The notes under the pieces were generated by a model that had not been told where the DNA came from, did not search any database, and worked only from the letters and a program-made list of their open reading frames with translations. This document shows, in pieces, positions 47,977-61,335 of a DNA stretch of 64,000 nucleotides; position 1 is the first letter of the stretch; every line of letters starts with the position of its first letter. The translations under genes were made by a program, and so were the position numbers. This DNA comes from Lagopus muta (lineage: Eukaryota; Chordata; Aves; Galliformes; Phasianidae), in NCBI RefSeq assembly GCF_023343835.1, contig NC_064435.1, forward strand, positions 77,200,134 to 77,264,133, written 5' to 3'.

Positions 47977-49859
47977 TGGTCTTCATACAAAGGGAAGTAA
48001 TTTCTCAGTATCATTAGTTTTATAGCATGGGAAAGCATTCTTGCTTTGTGTTTATACATTATCTTGTACAATGTCCAGCACATGATGATGGTACCAAATG
48101 CCAGTGAGATACAAACAAGCAAGCAATTCTGTTGAGCAGAAGTAATGAGGCCTGATTAAATAAATATTCATGTCCTATAGTTACATTCACTGCTGTGTAT
48201 AATATAGTAAACTTCAATTGAAATTTTCCTGTGGGTAGGACACTTACAATAATAGCTTTCTTCTATGTTGGTCTCTATTGTTTAAAAAAACTAGAGCTCA
48301 TTCTTTTTCTTCTGCAGTGAAGACTTTAATAAAGTCTGTCTCAACACAGCTTATTTTTACAATGCCTATCAGATATTTCCATCACTGAGACCTCTATTAA
48401 AGATGATTGGAATTGACCAGCAAGATCACAGAATTTAAGGGTGAAATAAAAGGAAAGAATTGTTATTTTGCTGGGAGACCAGGCTGCATGTTATATTAAA
48501 TATAGTAGAACAAAAATAAAAAATACAGTAATAATTAAAACATAAATATCCTGCTTCCTGTGCTCAGAGAAGCAGAGGGCTGGAGTTTATTTTCTCCTTA
48601 TCACAAGGAAAATAAAATTTCTTTAAGTAAGAAGGGAAGATATTCATCTAAATTCTTCTTCACAGGAGAGTAGTCAAGCCTGGAACATAAAAAGTAAAGA
48701 ACAGGGAAACAATTCTGTAGCAAAATGATCCTGTTCTTCTGCTACCAGCATTTTTTACTGTGACCTTGTTTTTTTTACTCCCAAAAAGCAGAAACTGAAG
48801 CTGGAGGGAATAGCGTGTTGATTGAAATGAGTGTATCCCATCAGCTAGTCTTTGATCAGTCCTGGCAGTTCTGTTTGTATGAATTTCCCCCTACTGGGAC
48901 TATAGATACCTCCCTCTATAATCACTATCCATTAACATAAATTTTCAGTTTGCCTATTGCAGTGGTTGTTCATAGAAATTTATTGTACCTCATAATTTCT
49001 TTGCTGTTTCACAGGCGATGAGCCCAAAAACCTAACTATTTTCACAGGGAATTAAATGTGCGTTTGTTTGAGAAGCTTGGTTTACATAACAAATTTAAAC
49101 CTGTTCCTGATAAACTTCCCATTCTCTCTGACTATAATTAACCACGGCTTAAACCGTAGGAAAAACCTTGTTGTCAGTTTATTCTATTGTTAAGATTTAG
49201 GAAACAGTCTGCCAAAGAAAATCTAATACCTGTCTCTGTCTTCCTTGTTTGTCTCCTCTGTGCCCCTCTGCTATTATTCCCTTTATTCTGTATAGTCATT
49301 CAGGCTGTGCTTCCTCCTTCCATTTGTACAAGATGTCATCTATAGCCTATAATTGCTTATCCTACCATGACATACACCACAAGTTTTTACACACAGTGAA
49401 ATGGCTGTTCTGGGTATAAAAGGAACTGTAAAAAAAGAAATGTAAAAGCTTGTGATGTATGACCGTGGAGAGAGTGAGAAGCATATGGATTTTATGTTTC
49501 TAAGTACTCATAAAAGGACAGGACTGTCTCTCATTCCTTTTTAGAGATTAGGATGGCTAAGAAAATATCATTTTAAGCATGGGATTTAGTCACAAATGTA
49601 ACTGATGCTTTTTTGAAACTACTTGAATGAGGAAGAAGGCAAAACTTAGCCAGTAATACATAAGAATTCAATACATCTATGAAGATTCTTCATTTGTATG
49701 AAAATTTTTATGTGAAACTTGTGTCATCTTTTGAGGACTGTAGAATTTTAATTGAAGTTGAATATCACAAGGATTAGATAGTGTCAAGTCTTCACCTCGC
49801 AAAATATATACTACTTGTGTTCATGCTGATTGTGCCACAGCTTAGAAAGGACTAATTCA

Positions 49860-50350
49860 TCTGTTTTGCTCTGTCTGCTCCCCCAGTAAGGTATCCTGGC
49901 CCCACATTCTTGACCTCTATGTTCTTGCCTCAATTGTCCTTGTAAGGCTGCCTTTAGTCCCCTGCATGAAGCATGGTGACTGGTGGACACTGAGCAATTC
50001 CACTACAGACCATTACGTCCCCCAAGACTGAGTGCAGCCACAGCAGTGGCTGAAGTGACTCCCATCCACTCTCCTGTCAAGGCTTTCACCTGTCCTGTGC
50101 CTGATTTCCTAGCTTGAACCCAGAATACAGTTGTGCTGCTATTCTTTTCTGGCAGTGCAGCAACCTTTAAGGTATACTGTTGCCCGTTTGCATTTCTGGA
50201 TCTTTATAGACCTCTTGTTTGACAGCTGCGTGGAGGGAAGAACAGAGTATACGTCACTGTAGGGCCTTACTGCTTTCAGAGGAAGAGGAGGAGACCCTCC
50301 TCCTAAACATGGCTGTGTTTCACTCAGACCCAGCAAGAGGCTGTGTCTTA
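49860..50350. other. GC-richer island of unknown origin
   Basis: About 490 bp clearly richer in C and G than the flanks, with few CpG. No match to CR1, mariner or the LTR blocks could be seen. No long frame crosses it. It may be an unrecognised old repeat, a promoter or a retrocopied RNA. Confidence 0.35.
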
Positions 50351-53244
50351 CCCAAGCGTGCTTGAAGGGAATTGTATTTAATCAGCTCTTCTGACAATAT
50401 AATACTCCCTATTCAAACCTGAAGATATCTCAGGTGATCTACTTATTTTCTTATCACTCTCTGTCTATCTGCACATCATATATCAAAACATAATAAAAGC
50501 CAAGTGTTTATCCATACAAAATTACAGAATTCTTTACAGGTTTTATTGTTATTTTTCAAATAAAGCATCTGTGTTCCTTTTTTTGATAGACCTATATATT
50601 CAGAGCTTTTTGAATCAGTAGACAGCTGATATTTTGACGGTGTTACTGCACAACTCTGCAAGTAAAAATTGCGTTCCTGTCTCTCATTTTTCTTCTAATA
50701 AATAAAACTTAATATTCTTATGTATCCCTTGAATCCAGATGCTGTTTGAAGAAGAAAATTTATATTATTGTAGGACTTCTGATAATATTGCAAGAGTTAG
50801 AGTTGGCAATGTACAACACAGGGAGGATAACAGCATAGAGGAGATATTAAGGATGACATCTCCAATGAACTATGTAGTCGATGGAAAAGTTCCCAAAGGG
50901 AACTCTGACTGGATTTCTCCCTACTTGTGCAATGTGCACTGCAGAGTATAGATCATGAATAATTTAGTCTTAAGTGGTCACAGATGAACCGTTCAGTAGA
51001 ACTTTATCTAGACTTGTTGTTGATAACAATACTATTAACTCTGACATTCAATGTATTTCTTGAATTGGTTTTAATTCTAATTGTAAGAATGCATATTAAA
51101 CTGCGAAGAAATACATTTTATACATAGCTGTCCAAGGTGCTCTCTTTCTTTCTCTCTTTTTTTTTTTTTTTCCTTTGAGAGACCAGAAAGAGGTGGCCAT
51201 TTCAAGTAATAAGTATATCCCTTACTTCTATCAAAGAAACATTGAGGTATTTTCTGTATGATGTCTAATTTATCTCAGCTGAACTAATGGAAACTTGGTT
51301 ATGCTATGTGAGCCTAATTCTAGGAGCACTTGTTCTGTATCAATTAATTTTCATTTTCCAACCAATGGATGTAATACATTTCTCTCTAATACTAAATTCT
51401 TTCAATATGAAGCCTTTTGCTTGTCACTAGAAGTGCACTGGCAAATTCTCCTGTGATAGGTACACGAATTTTAAAGCCTCAGAAGCAGTTGCTCATTTAA
51501 TTTTTAGAAATTTGAAATATATCCTACTTTATAATTTGCCGCCAGATAGGGCAAATTACTATTATATGAGCCTTAGAGCTTAAAACATCTAATAAGATCC
51601 TTTTTGTCCCGCATAAGGCTGCATTTCAATAAACATACTTTGTTTTGTTTTGTTTTCGAGAACTCAGAACATAATCCCAAATGTATAACATCACTTTCAT
51701 GGACTTGTCCTTCACCAGTAACAAAATACCATTTGTTGTAATAAATAAATGAATAAACAACACAGAGCTTGCATACTTTTTGTAGATGATTGAGAGGTTG
51801 CTGAATGCTGTACCTTTATTGCATGAGTATGTGGCTTGTATTTTTTGGAGAGTACTAGCGCTGATATCCTATTACATATGCTACTGTAACAGAAAATTCA
51901 GATCAGGATATAGAACCTACTGTAATATTCTGACTAGACAGGGAGAAGAGAGGCTGTTCTGGCTTGGATGTAGCTACTGAGTGGAATACCATCAGCAGTA
52001 AAGAAATGGTCTTACTGTTGGGAATGCAGATTTGATAATAGACTTTGAACTTTTCAGACTTTTCAGATAATTTTTAGTATTTTTTTCATTTAGATGATGA
52101 ATAAATATTATTTTGAAATAAATTTACAATTTGTTTAATTACTGGTTTGAGTGAACGCATGAAAGACTGATATGAACTATGCCATAGCACACTTTACTAT
52201 GTACTTTTATTTTTGAAGGCTTTCCTAAATCATTCATTTTTCCACAGATTTCAACCTGAAAATACAAATACTTGCATCAGTAAGGAAACCACATGTGCCT
52301 TTATCATGATAGGAAACATAAATATGTTTAAGATTGATGTACCAGTAATAGACACGTAAATGAAGAATTACATTACTAACATTGGTTTATATGAGAGTTC
52401 AGAGTGCTAAAGAAATGTGGTAGTTTTATTAATTAATTAATGAGTGATATAGGCATTAAAACTGCTCAGTAAAATTAAATAGCAGGGAAGCATTCCTTAG
52501 TCCTTCAATAGGGCTTTATAACTTCAGAAAAAATTGTTTATTCTCACAGGAGTAAACAGCACAGGTTTTCAATTCCCAAATGATACACAACTCCAGAGCA
52601 TGGCTGAAGAAAATAAAACTGTGTTATATACCAGATACTCCAAAATGAATTGGAAAGAGTAAATGTGAAGGAAGAAATCAAGGAATCATACCACATACTT
52701 TCAGAAATATTGCTGCATATTTTTTTCTTGTTGTTCTTGGATTTTTTTCTTTGCTTTTAGAAAAGCTATGGGAAATTTTGTTAGATTTATTGTTTAAATA
52801 GGAAGAAAATGCCTGCACTATTTGTTTTTTGAAGAGCCTCAGTAGGAGAAAAAAAGTCTTGCCTTTTCTATGGGTTTCCAGGTAGGATTATATTACAAAG
52901 AGAACATATATTACTATTTCAGCTTCCCATAGGTGTGAAAAGAGAATCCCCAGGGACTCTAAGCCTCCTGAAGTTTCTGTTGTGACTAAAATGTCTATGA
53001 AACACTGCAAGTAGAGTTTGTGCCTCAAACTGTTTTCTTCCTCAGTGTTTTTCACAGAAGGGAACATCTCTTTATTTCTATGTTGTAAAAGCCTACAGCA
53101 AAGAGCTTGAGTTTGAAATAAACATAAATAAGCAATTTCACAGATTTTAACCACTCTCCTATACCAGAAGGTTCAAATTGCACCTTGGTATCAATTTCAA
53201 TAACTTGACAGTATTGTAAAATTGATTATCAAGATATAAAACAA

Positions 53245-54235
53245 GGAAATGAGTGGAAGAAGTTGTGAAGCAGCTATTGCTCGTATTTGAAAGATCATGG
53301 TAGTCTGGTGAGTTTTCTGCTGATTGAAAAGGGGAAAACATAGCCCCCATTTTCAAGAAGGGAAAAAAAAAAAGGTCTCACTTCTGTGCCTGGCTAGATC
53401 ATAGATCAGAGCCTCTTAAAGGCCCTGCTAAAAACCATAGAAAATAAAGATGAGGTGAGGGGTGGTAATTAACATAGCTTCACCAAGAACAAGTCATGCC
53501 TGACAAATTTGGTGGCCTTCTATGATGGCATTACAGCATCAGTGGATAAAGCAAGAGCAAGAAATCATCTATCTGGACTTGTGCAAGGCATTTGATGCTG
53601 TCCTGCACAACATTCTCATTGCCAAATTGGAGAAAAATGGACTTGGTTGATGGACCACTCTGTGGATAAGGAATTGGCTGGATGATCAAGCTCAGAGTTG
53701 CAGTCAGCGGCTCAAAGTCCAAGTGAAGACAGGTGGTATTCCTCAGGAATTGGTGCTGGGATTAGTGTTATTTAACATCTTTGTTGGTGACGTGGGCAGT
53801 CGGATTGAGTGCACCCTTCAGCAAGTTTGCAGAGGACACCAAACTGAGTGGTGCAGCTGACATGGTAGAGGGAAGGGATGCCATCCCCAGGGACTTGAAC
53901 AGACTTGAAAAGTGAGTCTGTGTCAACAAGGCCAAGTGCAAGGTCCTACACCTAGTTTCGGGCAATCCCAAGCACAGATATAGATTGCGTGGAGAATGGC
54001 TTGAGAGCAGCCCTGGATGAGAAGTGGATGTCACTTGATGAAAGACTTAGCATGAGCTGGCAATGTGCATTTCCAGCCCAGAAGGCCAACAGTATCCTGG
54101 GTTGCATCAAGAAAATTGTGACCAGCGTGTTGGGGGAGGTGATTTTGTCCCTCTACTCTGTACTTGTGAGACTCCACCTGAAGAACTGTGTCCAGTTCTG
54201 GGGCCTCCACACAAGAAGGAAAACAGAACTGTAAT
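53245..54235 (+). mobile_element. CR1 LINE central RT fragment lacking its 3' end
   Basis: Plus strand, about 990 bp of ORF2 RT. In order: VFERSW...SGE and IAPIFKKGK (about 53286-53360), YLDLCKAFDAVLHNILIAKL around motif A (about 53574-53630), WIRNWLDDQ, GGIPQELVLGLVLFNIFVGD (motif B region, about 53734-53790), KFAEDTKLSG (the catalytic FADD box changed to FAED, about 53823-53850), and AQKANSILGCIKKIVTS to ENCVQFWG-like sequence near 54200. Frameshifts and stops interrupt it. Homology stops at about 54235, so the RT thumb and 3' UTR are missing, which is the opposite of usual CR1 truncation. Confidence 0.93.
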
Positions 54236-55140
54236 TTTACCTTGCTCTTTGAGTAGTGAACTATTTTTATATGTATGCCTTACATTTCCATAAACTTATA
54301 TTAAGTTAGAAATCCATTTTATAATTTCATGCATATTGTCTCCACAATAAAACCTTTTTACATTAATGAGAAAAATTATGGCTACTATTTGAACAAAATG
54401 TTATATTTCATCAAAAATATACTTTTTGATTGAAAAAAACAAGCTATGCTTCACTGACTTTTGCAAAAATGTCAATCTTGCCCAATTTACAGTCAGAGGT
54501 TTTATAAGTTGTTAGTTGATTCGCTCAAAGAAATGAGATATTATAAAAAATTACGTCTTAACATTTTTTTCTTTCATTTTGTTCTTTTCACTGTTTGATC
54601 TGGAATATCAACAATAGACCAGTGAGAAAGTGTAAGTCAGGTTCATAAACTTATGCTTAAATATCTGGAGATACTTTTACTGTTTTCCTGCCTGTTGTTC
54701 TTTAAATATCCCATTATAGATTACTGCTATGTCAACCTCCATTTCTTTGAACTACCTTCTGTGCAGCTAACCATAAGGAGGGATAACCTGCTGGAAATTC
54801 CTTCTCTTTTAGTAAACTACTCTATAAATTAAATATATTTTCTTTGGACTACTTGATAACAAATAATAAATAAATGCTGTTCTCTCATATTCCTGATAAG
54901 TGGAAGGGTTTTTTTCCTTTTTGAGTTCATTATGATTAGAAGAGGTAATAAAAGGGTCAGTCTCATGACATTCCTCATCTGTTAGCAATGTTTGTTTCAT
55001 ATACTACTAATTTCCTGAGAAGATCTTAAAATATCTTATAAAGGACATAATAGCATTTTCTTAGTTTTACAGATAAAGAACTTCGAAATAGTTTCGTGTT
55101 TCTTTGATTTTTGCTATCAGTATTCCACATCATAACATCA
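54236..55140. other. Low-copy non-coding DNA
   Basis: AT-rich, no gene or repeat recognised. Confidence 0.5.
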
Positions 55141-55709
55141 TGTAGAGCACTGGGAGTTAAAGAGTTAATGCTGCAGTTCCAAGGACTGTTGATTTTCCAG
55201 GTACCTGGAACATGCACCTGGTTCTCAGAAGAGAGGAAGAACTACATATCCCAGAGGACATTTTACTGCTCCATTTCTGTTTTCTGTTCAGAAAGAAAGA
55301 TAAAACTGTTTTCAGGTCACAAGTAGTCAGCTCCCTTTCCCTTTTCCCTTGCTGCTCGTCTCTGTGGTATACGTGTTCTCTAGCCTTCTTGCCTTCAGCA
55401 TTAGAGTAAAGCCTTTGGTTTTTGCTCACTCTCTCATTTTGTTTGTTTTTCTAGCTTTAGTTCCAATTATATTATATTATATTGTGTTATCTTGCATTAT
55501 TATCTCATATGTAGTAAATTTAATTGTCTTCCTCAGACCATTGCTGCTGTTTTGTTTTTAGGCCCATCTCTACCTTTTTCCTCTTTTTCCCTCCCTTCTT
55601 TCCTTGGACATGGGTCCACAGGTCCTCCTGCCCCATTAGTCAAGGAGCTGGGCTGAACTGGCCTGTAAACCAGTGACAAATAGCAAAATGGTTGCATAGG
55701 TTTTCTACA
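55141..55709 (+). mobile_element. Solo LTR candidate, about 569 bp
   Basis: A block with a retroviral LTR feel: a U3-like part with ACTACATATCCCAGAGGACA, a pyrimidine-rich CTCCCTTTCCCTTTTCCC stretch, and the variant poly(A) signal AGTAAA (55513-55518) followed by T-rich and GT-containing DNA. Proposed ends TGTAG (55141) and CTACA (55705-55709) are inverted; an alternative right end is GTGACA at about 55680. No target duplication is visible and no retroviral genes adjoin it. Overlapping frames of 60-90 codons on both strands are not genes. Confidence 0.45.
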
Positions 55710-58700
55710 TAGCTATTATTTCTTGGTAGTTCTCTTGAGGTTCAGTTAGGTGCCTTGTTTATTTCTGTTAAGAAATTAGGAAGTTATGGATATAATATAT
55801 GGAATTGACTGGAGTTTTGGAAAATTGAAGCCCTTGTATTAATCTGTTTTTATTGCTATGTTGCATAAAATGAGTCTTCTACATAAGATTTTAAAATTAT
55901 GCCTATTTTAGATGTGTAATTTCAGTAAATAATCTTAAGTAATCTTAAGTAAATCTGCATAGGCATAAACAAAGACTTCCTTGAATAAAGTTGTTAGAGT
56001 CAATATTTGATTACAAGTGTAAGTAAATATATAGCTGTAATAACTTAAAACTTTAGGAAGAGGCAATGTTTATTATGCCATGCCAGGTTATTTATCTGTA
56101 CACAGGATTTCTTTTAATAACTAACAAAATCTTTTCTAATTTATTTGGCAATTTTTTCTTTCTTTTTGCAATAAAAATGTATTGTCATTACCAGATTAAA
56201 TATATCAACTGTTGTTTACTTTAAAAGTGGATATTTCAAAGAGATTAGACTTCAGTTCACTTAAGTCATGGTTCTCTTGTGCAGTTAGGTAGTACTGAAA
56301 AGGAATATTTATGTGACCATGTACCCTCTTCTGTGATAGTGCGTGCCTCTTGTTTTGGAAGAAGAAAGCTGAGGTTTGAATATAAATAATGTGGGCAACC
56401 TTGCTTAATTACTCACTAAATTCTGGCCATTGTGATTCAGTTCTTCAGCCCACCAAACACGGAGCGTCCCGGGTGATGCTGAAATAAACCAGAAAGCCTT
56501 ACGTACTGATTACTAGGAAATGCAGATTTTAAGTCTCCATTTAACAATCCAACTTAAACAATTCTTTATAAATATTTTATAAACCTGGCTGCCAAAGCTT
56601 TTAGTCTTCTATTACATATTTTAAATGATTACTGCCCTGACAAGTTAACGCTATTTTCCCTTGTGCTTTACAAAGTGTGATGATGATTTTGTTGCTGGTT
56701 AGCTTTCCATTTAAGTAATGTACAAAATCAGAGCTGAGCTCAAGTGACTTAGAGGTAGAGAATGCCTGTGAAGATCTGCTCAGCACTGCACTTTCTCCAA
56801 ATTTTGCTTTAGCAGAATTTAAAGCAAGTAAACATACCAATACAGCTTTTGATAGTGCTTGTGTCTTCTGCACATACAAATAGGTTCAATGTAAACCATT
56901 TTCTTTGATGATTTTCACTGCCAATTTTGTTTAGCTCTGCATTTCTTTTACCAGATTTTATTCTTTGCTGTTCCTCTCTTTTTGCATAATGACAAATATT
57001 ACTTGGGTTACAGGTCCTTGTTCAGCTTCTTAAAACCTGCACTTACACTAATGTTTGTAATGACCCAATTATCAGTGAACAGAGGTAGTCATTTGAGTGT
57101 TGATAGTCTTTCAGTGTCTTTTTCAAAGCATGTAAGAAATGGTGGACGGTTTCTCCTTTCATTGTTGTATGTCTTTGAAAGAGACCTGTCCTCTGGAAAT
57201 AGAAGATATGTCTGCAGATTTACCTGGATAAGCCTACAGGCTTCTGTAGAAACAGAAGACAACAGTTTGGGACCTATTTAACAGTACCACTGATGCCTAA
57301 ACTTGAAGAACGATTATCTGAGTCAACTGAGCAGAATCTAAGAAGACTATTTGAAAACCAGTTTCTAAACAAGTTAACTTTTTTAGAATTTTCTCGGTGT
57401 TTCTTTTTTGTGCGTGTGGGTTTTGTTTTTGTTGTTTTTTGTTTTGTTTTGTTTTTTTTTTTTGCAAATAATTAATCAACATTTCCTAGCTTGTAGAGAA
57501 TTCCCAGAAATTTTCTGGCCAGCTAAGGTCACATAAAAGAGTATGGTTCTTCTGTGGTACCTAAGTATATTTTGACATTGTTGTTTTAGTACCAGAGTTC
57601 TGGTGGCATGTAATTTCAGAAAGCTTCTGTATATCCACTTACAAGGTTTCTAGTATTCATGTAGTCCTCCATTGGATTTCCAGTAACGCATCTGCAAAAA
57701 GTCTGGATCAAAATTCAGTGTCTTCCATTCTGCTTTATGCTGTCATTGACCTACCACTCTGTAACAAATGGCATTCTCAATGTTGATGATATTTGCAGAG
57801 TTTGATCACTTTCGCTTGGCTATCAAATAACGTTAACTGTTTATTGCTTGCCAAATCTCTGACCCACAATCTTTACTACTCTTCAGAGTCCAGTTCTTAT
57901 GAAAACATATTTCAAATAACTACAAAGAAATGGATTACAAAATAATTTTCCATTTATTTCTCATCCTTTCTCTTCATAAAGTACTTGGCTGTTATGTTTT
58001 AAACAACTATGTCAGTTACTTCTACTTCAAATATTTGAGTGAGTGATCATAGTCAGAAGTGTTTGCACATCTTCTACCATTACAGGGCTCAAGAAGCAAC
58101 CATCAGAAAAGCTTTGTCTTTCTATTTGATTGAATTTCTGATCTGTTCTCTAGAAAGCATATATTTTCTCACTAAAAAAAAATCCATCCATATCTGCTAA
58201 AAGATCGAACTTACTATTTCTTTATTTCATTTGATTTGTTCAGAAATGGACATTGTGAATGACTCAAGTTATGAAAAATATTCTATCTTTTTATTTCCTA
58301 AAATTTAACTTTTGTGTGGAGACTGCACCACAGTTGCTATGTCAAGAAACTTTACATTTAGGTAACTCCCTGGTTTCTTAATTTGCTTTTGGAGATTTTT
58401 ACTTCTTTAATTTTTTTTCCCTTGAAAACTTTTTATTAAGTTGTAGCTGAAATAATTCTCTCTTTGCTAAACAGTAGAAAAAGTGACAGTTCTTCAGGAG
58501 TCATAAGCTATCTTGTCCTGCTATTCAGTGCACTAACAGTTTTTTGCTCAGTCATTTACTATCTATTTAGGAGCAGAGATGGAAGAACAGACATTTTTAG
58601 TTTCCAGTGAAGAACTTTTTAGATTCTTTGTATTTCTCCACATGCCAGTAGTTACACACCTAGTGCTCATTAGTTCCACTTCTGTTACAAGCTACTATTT

Positions 58701-61021
58701 AGGTGAAAAGCTGTTCTCAAAACAGACAAAACCTGCAAAAGAATGAACAGACTCTTAAATATCTGTGCAGTGACAAAATTTTGTAATGAGAAAAAAGGAT
58801 AGATAAATGCAGAAGGTAAAAGAAACAAATCTGCACAGGACTTGTAAAATAAAATGTGTGTCCAGATTTACCTTTTTTTTTTTTTTTTTTTTTCTGGAAT
58901 ATGGTATGATGATCTATGATTTTGACCGTTATGGAGAATAAAAATAGTTGGTCAAGGTCAGAGTCAAGACTCTTGGCTCAGCAAACGTTTTTAATTGTTA
59001 CTCTTCCTACATTCAAATTAGCTGACAGTAAGCACATAGCCCTAATGTTAACACCATATTGCCTGTTGACAGGCTGATGTTTCTCACTTTTCAGCTGAGA
59101 TCAGTGCCCAAGATCACATGTTTTTCTAATTGCAAGCAGAGCATTCCTCCCGTAACACGTTGGTTGCTAGTGCCCTTTGCTTGTGCCCCAGAAGAAGCTT
59201 GGTTCTTGTCTAAACCAACTTGTCAGTTAATTCTATTGGCCACAGTACTGAGAAGTGTCACATAATAAAGCTCTCATCTCTAATACCACTTCACCTCTGA
59301 GACTTTCCATCAACTCCTGCATGGAGTCAGACTCCATCTGTGATGCAGTGTCCATTTCCTTGAAGCCACTTTAATTTCAGCCATTCATTGGACAATGAGA
59401 ATGGAAGATATTTATTTCAGATAGCTCCTGCCAGGACTTTGAGGGATGCCAGAAGATCTGCTTCACATCCAAGTCTAGTTTTATGGGCTCTTCCCATTCA
59501 CAGTTTTGAATTAAAAATAAGATCAAGGTAGCATACTTAATTTTATGCTTCAATAGCATGCAGAGAAAGTGCTCACACAGTTTTTCTTACTTGGGCAGTA
59601 ACAACTAAACACTTCATCTCAGCTACTATTTGCCGAACAGTTCACCATTCATGGTGGATGGAGGAGTGAGATAAAGTACCCCTGGGACTGAGTCTACTTT
59701 GTTATATTTACCCTGAAATGCTTCCGGAATTCCTAAAGGGATCCAGATCAAGGTCAGAAGATTTTTTTTTTTTTTTTTTTTTGGAATGATCCTAAATATT
59801 AGATCAATCTCGAGTAAAACATGAACTTAGCGACACTGAGCAACACCATCTTTTAAATATTTATTTCAACCTGTTCTACAGGATCATCTTTTTCATTTTA
59901 GTAGGATTAGGCCATTGAGGATAGCTTTTTCTGCTGTTATTCTGTGCAATTCAGTATTCAATTTGTAATAAAATTTGGCTTGTCGATCCCAATACATTTA
60001 AAGCAGAATAGTCTATTTTTCTGTCATTCCATTTAAAGTGATAGTCCTTGCACATATTGAGTTATAATTCCTAATAACAAGGAAACACGTATATATCCAT
60101 TCTGTGGTAACTAAACACTGGATTCAATCTGACAAGAGCACTTAGCATTCCTGAAAGGTTCTTAAGTCTGTTTTTCAAATGGCCCTTGAAGGAAATTCAG
60201 ACTTAATATGTAGGACTTGTAGAAGTTCCCTTTGATTATCTATGGAAATAATAGCTATTGCTTATGTCAGAGATAAGAAGGAAACAGTAAAACTGAGAAA
60301 ATTAAATCAGGTTGAAAAGCAAAAAGCACATTCTGAAGAACAGAAATTTTCTCCAAACTCAAATACTTACTCTAAATAAAGGTCAAAAGAAGGCATTTTA
60401 AAAATTTTTAAGTTTTCTTTTTCTGTGTTTTGAAAACCAGTAAGTTTATATTCCTTTCAAAGAGATTAATCCTTTTCCACAAGTAATTTCAATTAATTAA
60501 TATTTTTTACGAAAATAACTTGGTGAGAATTGTCTCTGACATGAGTGTTAATTGACAACGCAGCTGCCTCATTTCTCATTTTCCTTTCTCTCACAGTGTT
60601 AGATTTCTAACTAGTGACTCTCTGAGTCCTGTACTTTTATTTTGTAATAGAATATGAAACTCAACAGTTTTTGATTCTACCTGTTTCTGTGATGTTTCAC
60701 TAATATGTGAGACTAGTTCCAGCTTAAACTTATTTCCATGCTTCTCAAAAATCATTATTATCTTTTTTTTAATGTATTTGAAGAACACGAGCTATTCCTG
60801 AGCCTTCTGATTTCTGGGGCAAGGATACCCGACTGACTAAACAACTAAAAGACCACGTAAATATTTCTTTTCAACAATTGATCTCTAAGTCTCAGGATTT
60901 TTCTAGTTGAAGTAATGATTTTCAATACAGATGACTTCTGAATAAATGACATAAGAATATAGTGGAACTGTAACATATATCAAACATTGTGAGAAACCAG
61001 TTCTACTTAAAATCAGAGAAC
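55710..61021. other. Low-copy non-coding DNA
   Basis: No gene supported over 5.3 kb. Contains a T-rich tract (57419-57463), T21 (58873-58893) and T21 (59762-59782). Frames of up to 99 codons at 56600-57480 lack domains, and the last ones run through the T-rich tract. Confidence 0.55.
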
Positions 61022-61335
61022 TGTAAGTGGCTTTGGAAGATCAGCCCCATGTCCAAAGTAAAACGTATACCTGTGTCACTGCTGATTGATGTTTGTCTAG
61101 TTTGTTCTTAAAACATCTTATGACTGTTTATGAGAATGACTCTGAGACAGTGTCAAAAACCTTATTAAAAGCAAGATATATGACACCTTCCCTGTCTGTC
61201 CACAAAAACCCTCATGTTATAGTACTGTAAAAAGAAGGCAGATTGGTCTGATGATTTATTTTTGACATCCATATTGACTTTGACTATCCTCATTGTTATC
61301 TAATAGCTATATATAGAAATAGACTGTGCTTTCCT
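61022..61335 (-). mobile_element. Ancient CR1 LINE, 3' UTR joined to RT motif A
   Basis: Two CR1 parts lie side by side on the minus strand. 61022-61130 resembles the 3' UTR of old amniote CR1 (plus-strand words GTCACTGCTGATTGATGTTT and GTCTAGTTTGTTCTTAAAA). 61135-61335 is the RT palm: VIYLAFNKVFDT corresponds to VIYLDFSKAFDT around motif A, and further upstream MDVKNKSSDQSAFF parallels the GFxxNKSCxTNLI block. About 0.9 kb of the RT C-terminus that should separate them is missing. Frames are broken. Either an internal deletion or two neighbouring insertions. Confidence 0.65.

Larger units (their letters stand above)
44342..53244. other. Low-copy non-coding DNA, largest repeat-poor stretch
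   Basis: Almost 9 kb without a recognised gene or interspersed repeat. It holds T19 (46930-46948), a polypyrimidine tract (47892-47976), a (TTTTG)n tract (51639-51656), a candidate conserved element at 46300-46720 and a GC-richer island at 49860-50350. A 70-codon plus-strand frame (50739-50951) has a more protein-like composition than most but no known domain. Confidence 0.5.

Noticed and set aside
50739..50951. 70-codon open frame with protein-like composition preceded by an acceptor-like CCAG
   Set aside because: No recognised family or domain, weak polypyrimidine tract, and no partner exon. Too little to call.
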